Origin: Limanda limanda | Lineage: Eukaryota > Chordata > Actinopteri > Pleuronectiformes > Pleuronectidae | Direction: 5' to 3' | NCBI RefSeq assembly: GCF_963576545.1 | Contig: NC_083647.1 | Coordinates: forward strand, 496,001 to 560,000 | DNA length: 64,000 nt | Shown here: one piece after another, positions 61,701 through 64,000 of the stretch | Layout: every line of letters begins with the position of its first letter | Numbering within the stretch: the stretch's first letter is position 1 | Position numbers and translations under genes: made by a program | The notes under the pieces: model-generated | Told to the model about the DNA's origin: nothing | What the model saw: only the letters and a program-made list of their open reading frames with translations | The model's database searches: none

Positions 61701-63268
61701 GAATACAATCATTTGATGGTTTCATGTCTGCGCATCCCAGTGAGCCACCAGCAACCATTCAAAAGTGCCTAACAGGCACAGAAATGCCATACGGTGAACT
61801 GTCTATTTGTGTGTGTGTGTTACAGGAAAGATGGTAGTCAGTAAGAAGTGGCAAGGTCGTGAATGTCTGTATAACAATAAATCAACCAATCAGACAGTTC
61901 GATTTATCAATCACAGCCTTATGCGATGGCGAATTCCAGTTGGAATCACAGAGGATTGAAACATGAAAAACGTTTTTCCTTCAAAAGCTGAGTTGCCGTT
62001 TAGTTCAGTACATGTCATGGATAGTAAAATAAGGATAAGTAAAGTGTTGGGGTCTCATTTATGAAACAACCATCCATATGAATAGTTTACATGTGCACAG
62101 AAGACATAAACACAGACAACAATCAGATAAAATTGAGAAGGCCTCTGCACAACTTTCCTTTATAAATCACATTTATCTTGAAAATGTATGGGCCTCATAT
62201 ACCATAATTGTTAACCATGGTCAATGCAGAACTATTTTGACTGGTGATGTATGTATTATTCCATGTAGACGATGGCAGCAACTTTTAATGCAGCCAGTTT
62301 AACAAGCAGGACAATTCCTGAAATTAAACAAAGCATCATTAAACATGGAGTCAATGAATGGTGCCTGACGCTGGTGCATAAAAATTCCACTGGTCATGCT
62401 TTTCAATTGCCAGCCAAAATTATATTTTGGTTAGGTTATGTTGAATATAGGCTTAAAAGAAAAATACAACTCAAGAAGTCATGATCTAAAAATTCTTATA
62501 AACAGATTGTATTTTGCCATTAAGACAGCAGTAGATATGGGACAGTTATTTGGGACAGAAATATTATCTTAATATTTATGAGAGCATCTTGATAGCTCTT
62601 TATCTTCTTAACAGGAGACAATACAAGGGCTGATTGATATAATTGTGGCTTAAGTTAGAAAGAGAGGAGTGACACAGCTCTGGTAAAAGCACATACAGTT
62701 CAACTATCTGAGTGATTATGCAAAAAGTTTGAAGTGAAAATCTTATGTTATTTAAATTCTGGGCTCATCACCCCCAGAGCTTCACGAGTCACGTGGCAAC
62801 ACTAGAGGAGGGGATTCACTTCTTACAGCCAGGTGAAGAAGTAGACTGCTGAACTCAAACATGGCAGGAAGAGCCTGTATGATGGCCCCCTCCCTGGAAG
62901 TCCAGTCACTTTCTGGGGGTCAAGGACGCTGACTTCTACAAAGGCGGGATCCATTTGTTCCTCGAGCACGGAACTGAGTGTGTGAATGTAGGCGGGGATA
63001 TGTCGAAAAATAAATGTGATCTAGATTTCTAACTTTCCCTCCCTCTACCTTAAGCCAATAATTTATCAATCATCCCTCACAGTTAAACAGTAGCTTACCC
63101 TTTATGGCAGAGTTCCTGTGCTCAGCAAAGCCAGATACCATCTGCTCATCAGGGGGAAAAGACACACGATTTCTTCTCTTATTTCTCTTCTTCTGGTTCT
63201 CCTTCAGGTTTTGTGCTCCATCGTCACTCTGATCATCATTTTCATTGTCACTACGGTGGGTCATCCCT
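21617..63268 (-). CDS. ppp1r37: PPP1R37-like LRR protein phosphatase 1 regulatory subunit, 10 exons, 3' end missing (gene span)
   Basis: Ten exons join to 1260 nt (420 codons) without a stop, and every exon junction keeps phase. The product has an acidic then basic N-terminus, an RVSF-PPDE segment near residue 34 that corresponds to RVTF-PSDE of PPP1R37, and then about eight ribonuclease-inhibitor-type leucine-rich repeats ([51 protein letters not shown]). PPP1R37 is known to bind and inhibit PP1 complexes, and RVxF is the general PP1 docking motif. Identity to the remembered PPP1R37 protein looks only about half in several exons, so this could be a diverged paralog rather than the ortholog; the symbol is tentative. 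The C-terminal tail expected after the LRR domain was not found. The introns total about 40 kb and are filled with mobile-element debris. Confidence 0.88.
22816..22957 (-). CDS. ppp1r37: PPP1R37-like exon E9 (LRR)
   Basis: The exon is 142 nt with phase 0 in and 1 out. The acceptor is tgttttgcag and the donor GTACAC. It encodes [40 protein letters not shown] and QANITCE. It matches the LETLNLGHNPIGNEGV...SVLRLGLASTKLTCEG block of PPP1R37. Confidence 0.92.
24410..24890 (+). mobile_element. L2-type LINE 3' fragments
   Basis: 24,660-24,790 carries a decayed plus frame resembling the end of L2-type RT proteins ([33 protein letters not shown] in pieces). It is followed by the common fish 3' UTR text GAACTCCCATCATGAACAG. 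24,420-24,500 (TCTCTCTGAGGTTTCTATG) resembles another part of such a 3' UTR. Confidence 0.6.
25364..25476 (-). CDS. ppp1r37: PPP1R37-like exon E8 (LRR)
   Basis: The exon is 113 nt with phase 1 in and 0 out. The acceptor is tttttatgcag and the donor a consensus GTAAGT. It encodes [20 protein letters not shown] then [18 protein letters not shown], matching GLAYICEGLKEQRKGLVTLVLWNNQLTHTGM in order and spacing. Confidence 0.9.
26255..27660 (-). mobile_element. Ty3/Gypsy-type retrotransposon pol remnant
   Basis: Minus-strand frames give RNase H-like text near 27,400-27,120 (YTDAS-like, then ERNY, broken by stops). Integrase follows near 26,752-26,400: [25 protein letters not shown] with the first catalytic Asp, and EYLLVMVD. 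Then comes a decayed [12 protein letters not shown] and SDRGPQ. The order RNase H to integrase is that of Gypsy-type pol. Many stops and frameshifts are present; no LTRs were identified. Confidence 0.7.
27674..27731 (+). repeat. Copy C of the unnamed repeat
   Basis: TTTAATAAAATATGCTCAAA leads to CTAGCTGTGTGTGGGAG and TGCCCTGTGATG. It shares the core with copies A, B and D and runs straight into the palindrome at 27,723. Confidence 0.65.
27723..27776. repeat. Near-perfect palindrome, 26-bp arms
   Basis: The arms 27723-27748 and 27751-27776 are reverse complements at 25 of 26 positions, separated by two bases (CT). Each arm contains GATGAATAAAGACTGCAGT or its complement. Confidence 0.95.
28043..28420 (+). 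pseudogene. P2X7-C-terminus-like domain fragment
   Basis: The first plus frame reads [13 protein letters not shown] text ([15 protein letters not shown]) and stops at 28,157. A second frame from about 28,213 reads [37 protein letters not shown] and [11 protein letters not shown]. Spacing and residues resemble the Cys-rich intracellular domain shared by P2X7 receptors and related fish proteins (WC-CG-C--M...YR---Y--FV-W--G--G---R--IPSCCV--IR--YP). The Cys-rich middle is lost and a stop separates the halves. It lies in an intron of the PPP1R37-like gene, opposite strand. Confidence 0.5.
28090..28130. repeat. Perfect 14-bp inverted repeat
   Basis: CTGTAGGGACATAC (28090-28103) and GTATGTCCCTACAG (28117-28130) flank a 13-base loop, inside the P2X7-like fragment. 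Confidence 0.9.
28918..30462 (+). mobile_element. Tc1/mariner element, 1545 bp, inactive
   Basis: The termini CAGTGGGGCAAAAAAGTATT (28918) and its inverse ending at 30462 (CAGTGGGGCAAACAAGTATT read inward) are flanked by TA on both sides (28916-28917, 30463-30464), the Tc1/mariner target duplication. The right TIR continues with TTAGTCAGCCACC, whereas the left diverges after TATTTAGT, so the left TIR has a deletion or replacement. A broken transposase frame runs 29231-30249. Confidence 0.92.
29231..30249 (+). pseudogene. Tc1-like transposase (inactivated)
   Basis: It starts [20 protein letters not shown], a paired-type helix-turn-helix region. The DDE catalytic core retains all three expected acidic positions: [16 protein letters not shown] and LNPIENLW (DD34E-type spacing). 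Inactivating lesions are a TGA at 29399, another TGA followed by a small deletion that shifts the frame near 29,470-29,490, and a TAA at 30082. Downstream of the last stop the C-terminus ([12 protein letters not shown] to GYIKKY) is still readable. Confidence 0.9.
31553..31708 (-). CDS. ppp1r37: PPP1R37-like exon E7 (LRR)
   Basis: The exon is 156 nt with phase 1 in and out. The acceptor is cccatag and the donor GTAAAT. The peptide includes [39 protein letters not shown] and [13 protein letters not shown]. It matches ALKMN-NLRELYLADNKLNGLQDSAQLGNLL of the family and contains two complete LRRs. Confidence 0.92.
32119..32462. repeat. Solo LTR, 344 bp
   Basis: The segment begins TGTAACGGACTAG and ends GAGGACGCTACA. 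It contains AATAAAG near its 3' part and is flanked by ATAT on both sides (32115-32118 and 32463-32466). TG...CA ends plus a 4-bp duplication are the marks of an LTR left after recombination. Confidence 0.8.
32500..33860. other. Intronic non-coding DNA
   Basis: A G-rich stretch near 33,110-33,230 and a TG tract near 33,550; no gene seen. Confidence 0.45.
33884..34031 (-). CDS. ppp1r37: PPP1R37-like exon E6 (LRR)
   Basis: The exon is 148 nt with phase 0 in and 1 out. The acceptor is tgtgtttcag and the donor GTATGA. It encodes [20 protein letters not shown], continuing to [19 protein letters not shown] and SGMPLYTL. It corresponds to the LQYLDARNTPLLDHSA...VLHLENASLSGRPL region of PPP1R37. Confidence 0.9.
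34040..36340. other. Intronic non-coding DNA
   Basis: Includes a (GA)n tract near 35,047-35,064; no coding or classifiable repeat seen. Confidence 0.45.
36345..36464 (-). CDS. ppp1r37: PPP1R37-like exon E5 (LRR)
   Basis: Exactly 120 nt with phase 0 at both ends. A strong acceptor (run of T then ccag) is followed by [20 protein letters not shown] and then [20 protein letters not shown], with donor GTTTGC. This aligns without gaps to the 40-residue family segment containing DMIEYYESATHLNIS and GTRGWQA. GTTTGC is a weak donor, but phase and length match. Confidence 0.88.
36653..36753 (-). CDS. ppp1r37: PPP1R37-like exon E4 (LRR)
   Basis: The exon is 101 nt with phase 1 in and 0 out. The acceptor is ctatcaag and the donor GTGAGT. 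The peptide [17 protein letters not shown] then [17 protein letters not shown] matches GEKLDYKTCEALEEVFK and the following repeat of PPP1R37. The joined E3-E4 reading, LDLKGERLD, is almost identical to the family's LDLKGEKLD, which confirms the splice junction. Confidence 0.9.
37575..38310 (+). mobile_element. L2-type LINE 3' UTR fragment
   Basis: From GATAAAGCCTTTATTTAGGG through CTGCTTGGGGAACTCCCATC, CACCCCAACAGGTTGAGCC, GTCAGAGGTTTCTTCCAGTT and AAAGTGCCTTGAGATAAGG to AATTGAATTGAAT, this follows a common teleost L2-type 3' UTR and tail. No coding part remains. Confidence 0.75.
38465..39675 (-). mobile_element. MITE-like element, copy 2, interrupted by a younger MITE
   Basis: The inner segments match copy 1 (10,848-11,800) in inverse orientation: CGCCGTTATGACAGG, CGTATGTGACCGTACACAC, GCTGGCTTAACACAC on one side of the insertion; AACCTGACGGTATTTGAGA and AACAGTGTCATGATGG on the other. 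Confidence 0.65.
38731..39290. mobile_element. Younger MITE with 23-bp-plus perfect TIRs, TA target site
   Basis: The ends are AAGGCCGGAGCATGCTTCTG (continuing CGTT) and its exact inverse at 39,267-39,290, flanked by TA (38729-38730, 39291-39292). About 560 bp, with no transposase. The aligned empty site in copy 1 (CACGACTTTAATTCCAC) confirms a single TA as target. Confidence 0.85.
39905..39985 (+). repeat. Common fish interspersed-repeat fragment
   Basis: AATTTATATAGCACCTTTCA followed by CTCAAAGTGCTTGACAAG resembles a widespread teleost repeat end. Family not assigned. Confidence 0.45.
39990..41080. other. Intronic non-coding DNA
   Basis: AT-rich; no gene or classified repeat seen. Confidence 0.45.
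41080..41260 (-). mobile_element. L2-type LINE 3' UTR fragment
   Basis: CCAGACTCAATGTGGGCAGC and CCTCAACCTGTTGGTGTGA are the inverse of the GTTGAGCCACATTGAGTCTG block seen near 38,100. Confidence 0.6.
41385..41450 (-). repeat. Copy D of the unnamed repeat
   Basis: Inverse of AAATATGCTGAAAAGCAACA, GAACCGTCTCTGGC, TGTGTATGGGAGAGCCCC and TTGGCATGGTCG. Its extension includes an upstream GCTGCAAAGCT segment shared with copy B. Confidence 0.65.
42771..44421 (-). pseudogene. LINE reverse transcriptase region (two frames)
   Basis: The frame 44421-43372 has a proline-rich leader, then [44 protein letters not shown] (motif A), [13 protein letters not shown] and [11 protein letters not shown] (motif C). 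The frame 43340-42771 continues [17 protein letters not shown] and [12 protein letters not shown] to the C-terminus. Between them the usual QLN-SKTKE-VVDFR segment is missing, showing a small deletion plus frameshift near 43,350. Confidence 0.88.
44418..45742 (-). pseudogene. LINE endonuclease region (two frames)
   Basis: The upstream frame (45742-45329) has [15 protein letters not shown], the start of an AP endonuclease, then leaves frame near VLCVS. The downstream frame (45467-44418) continues [34 protein letters not shown] and GRSDHNLV, so all endonuclease landmarks exist but in two frames. It ends at a second frameshift near 44,425, beside NSFFNRF of the next frame. Confidence 0.85.
46040..48230. 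other. Intronic DNA with decayed TTTAGG-like repeats
   Basis: From about 47,040 to 48,060 the sequence is dominated by degenerate TTAGGATT/TTTGAA/GGTTTAGG words with no sharp period. No coding frame. Confidence 0.5.
48238..48283 (-). CDS. ppp1r37: PPP1R37-like exon E3 (46-nt micro-exon, tandem acceptor)
   Basis: The short exon encodes (Q)[14 protein letters not shown] plus the first base of a Gly codon. This corresponds to the HRLDCLDLKG segment that opens the PPP1R37 LRR domain. It is preceded by a CT-rich tract and two adjacent acceptors, cagcag, so splicing could begin at 48283 or 48280, adding or omitting one Gln without a frame change. The donor is GTAAGC at 48237. Phase fits E2 (0) and E4 (1). 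Confidence 0.82.
48339..48406. repeat. (GCAC/CA)n microsatellite
   Basis: Interrupted ACGCACGC and ACACAGAC units beside exon E3's upstream intron. Confidence 0.9.
48540..50800. other. Intronic non-coding DNA with repeat fragments
   Basis: Contains GGTCTGTATTTATATAGCGC followed by TTTTCTAGTCTTGATGA (49,028-49,065), a common fish interspersed repeat, ACAC tracts near 49,809-49,840 and (TA)n at 50,594-50,617. No gene seen. Confidence 0.5.
50807..51006. other. Assembly gap, 200 N
   Basis: Exactly 200 unknown bases, likely a placeholder length rather than a measured gap. Confidence 1.
51010..53680. other. Intronic non-coding DNA
   Basis: Includes (TG)n at 52,183-52,226 and 51,740-51,790 with ATTAGCATATC and TACATATGCATGAG POU-like words. 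No exon found. Confidence 0.45.
52711..52772. repeat. (TG)n followed by a G run
   Basis: About 25 TG units then 12 G. Confidence 0.95.
54469..54731 (-). repeat. Direct repeat, ~60-bp units 203 bp apart
   Basis: CTGCAGAAATCAACA followed by GGTTTGCT-TGAAAACCTC and CTTTTTCTCCGTT occurs at 54,471-54,530 and 54,674-54,731. The sequence between has no clear identity. Confidence 0.8.
55022..56110 (-). pseudogene. PIN/FEN1-like nuclease core with Cys-cluster tail, decayed
   Basis: Minus-strand pieces in order: [54 protein letters not shown] then a stop then [80 protein letters not shown]; and finally [29 protein letters not shown] before TGA at about 55,022. EEAD, DTD and GCD resemble the acidic positions and spacing of FEN1/XPG-type (PIN-like) nucleases (E-EA, D-D, GCD). 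The tail has regularly spaced Cys as in CXC-type zinc clusters. It is damaged by TAG near 55,785, a frameshift near 55,700 and other stops. It lies between two exons of the hAT-like gene, same strand. I know similar proteins occur in other fish but no established function. Confidence 0.65.
56113..56545. repeat. Direct repeat ~100 bp, 326 bp apart
   Basis: ATAATTTAGTTAATGACCAA...CACTGTTAAGAT...GCACGTTAGC...ATTTCGCTAAAGCACTGATC occurs at about 56,118-56,232 and 56,444-56,534, upstream of the nuclease-like pseudogene in its reading direction. Confidence 0.85.
57563..58414. mobile_element. Non-autonomous hAT MITE, 852 bp, splitting the transposase-like gene
   Basis: The ends CAGACATGGGCAAACTACGG and, inverted, CAGGGGTGGGCAAACTTTTT are hAT-like, and GGCTAGAG is duplicated on both sides (57555-57562 and 58415-58422), the 8-bp length hAT makes. 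Removing one copy restores HRLALA-CKDA reading across the site. The interior contains CGGCCCGC/TGGCCCGCGAG text known from hAT-derived repeats; no transposase. Confidence 0.9.
58760..61580. other. Intronic non-coding DNA
   Basis: No exon, RNA gene or clear repeat recognised; a small frame at 59,686-59,886 has no support. Confidence 0.45.
61589..61689 (-). CDS. ppp1r37: PPP1R37-like exon E2
   Basis: The acceptor tgtatttcag precedes 101 nt with phase 1 in and phase 0 out, and the donor is GTACAC. The peptide [20 protein letters not shown] followed by a glutamine-rich end (MQQLQ) aligns with the VTVDEVIGAYKQAC...LRQLQ segment of PPP1R37, which links the docking motif to the LRR domain. It is separated from E3 by a 13.3-kb intron that holds the transposase-derived pseudogene and the N gap. 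Confidence 0.87.
61695..63090. other. Intron 1 DNA
   Basis: Contains a TG tract near 61,807-61,820 and no coding frame with support. Confidence 0.5.
63099..63268 (-). CDS. ppp1r37: PPP1R37-like exon E1 (N-terminus, PP1-docking motif)
   Basis: The probable start ATG is at 63264-63262, just inside an acceptor (tttaacag) that ends at 63269. The peptide begins [12 protein letters not shown], has an acidic stretch and then a basic stretch (KKRNKRRN), and then [14 protein letters not shown], which matches the conserved RVxF-P-DE--VSG block of PPP1R37. The exon ends with ATAAAGG before the donor GTAAGC, leaving one base of the next codon, and exon E2 supplies the other two. The frame stays open upstream of the acceptor, so an earlier start in an unseen exon is possible. 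The 5' leader exon and promoter were not identified. Confidence 0.85.
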
Positions 63269-63274
63269 CTGTTA

Positions 63275-64000
63275 AAGGTGGAAGATCTTTCAAAAATTAA
63301 AAGCAAAGTCTGAGTTTAATACAAGAAGAGAAAGCTTGGCCTATCAACAACCTCCTATGAGGAGCCATAGGAACAGTTCCTGAAAAAAATACAAATTTAA
63401 AGATGGAGCTGTTCTACTTCTGACCTTGCCTGATGTGAAGTACTGCTCCTTCCACTCTGTGGCAGTTGGAAATACAAGACACTAAAGAAACAATATCTTA
63501 TTCATGAGTTGTGTGCTGGGTTGTGAGTGAAAGCCAATATGTTTGTATCAAGTGACGCATTCTAAATAGGTAAGGCCCTGCACATTAACATACCTATTTA
63601 AATACGGCATTTACAGCAACATTCAGGAGTACACAGGCAAGAAGATGGGCAGGTATATTGAGTACACCTTTTGAAACCTTACTGGTTCTACGTGTAACGT
63701 GAGGTGGGTCACCTGTAGTGACAAGCTCAGAGATAATTCTAACCCAATTTCACAGCTTTCTCAGCTCTACTAAGTTTTATGTCCTCTTTCAGTTGATTTT
63801 TTTAGTTTTCTGGACAACAAACTCCCCTTGTGAAACACCATTGCCAAAAACATGACAGCAAGTTTAATATTTTGAAAACCTCCTGAAAGTGAAAGGGATT
63901 GAATAGGGATGTATCGGGTTTCTATAAACTGTATGCACATTCTACAACTACATTTTGGGTCGGTGATTAAGTTTGACCACAGGATGCAGGCATAGTTTTC
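63275..64000. other. Upstream of first coding exon seen
   Basis: Expected on the minus strand to hold intron or a 5' leader of the PPP1R37-like gene. No TATA box, CpG-rich promoter or exon could be identified. Confidence 0.4.

Overview
This is vertebrate nuclear DNA, almost certainly from a ray-finned (teleost) fish. It has long introns, GT-AG splice sites, many microsatellites, and a mobile-element mix typical of teleosts: L2/Rex-type LINEs, L1/Tx1 pieces, Tc1, hAT, EnSpm/CACTA and Ty3/Gypsy remnants. It contains no operons, CRISPR arrays or intact bacterial-type genes, and one assembly gap of exactly 200 N.

The only host gene I can assemble is on the minus strand. Ten coding exons between 63,268 and 21,617 join in one open frame with every splice phase agreeing (1260 nt, 420 codons). 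They encode a leucine-rich-repeat protein of the PPP1R37 (LRRC68) family, with an N-terminal RVSF motif of the kind that docks protein phosphatase 1, followed by a ribonuclease-inhibitor-type LRR domain. The sequence is diverged enough from the PPP1R37 I remember that it may be a paralog. The 3' coding exons were not found; they are either left of the window or unrecognised in its left third.

Layout. 1-4,130: a near full-length but broken L2/CR1-type LINE (minus strand) with a 2A-like motif and a minisatellite in its 5' leader. 4,130-21,600: mostly non-coding DNA with L1, Tc1, LTR and MITE remnants, a 1.9-kb hAT-like insertion, and two copies of a homeodomain-plus-octamer motif. 21,600-36,750: eight exons (exons 4 to 11 of my count run E4-E10; see entries), with introns holding a Gypsy remnant, a P2X7-like coding fragment, a dead Tc1 element and a solo LTR. 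36,750-48,240: one large intron holding nested insertions (a TA-targeted MITE inside an older MITE, and a Rex-type LINE inside a CACTA element). 48,290-61,590: a second large intron holding the N gap and a decayed hAT transposase-like gene (ZNF862 type) with introns. That gene is split by a younger hAT MITE, and a separate decayed gene with a possible FEN1/PIN-like nuclease core and a cysteine-cluster tail sits between its exons. 61,590-64,000: the first two coding exons and upstream DNA.

The most unusual items are the diverged PP1-regulator gene, the nuclease-like/Cys-cluster pseudogene, the 2A-like peptide and repeat-bearing leader in the LINE, the repeated TAATTAA-octamer motif, and several insertions whose target sites can be read directly. 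Everything here rests on reading the sequence and on remembered family features; no database search was run.
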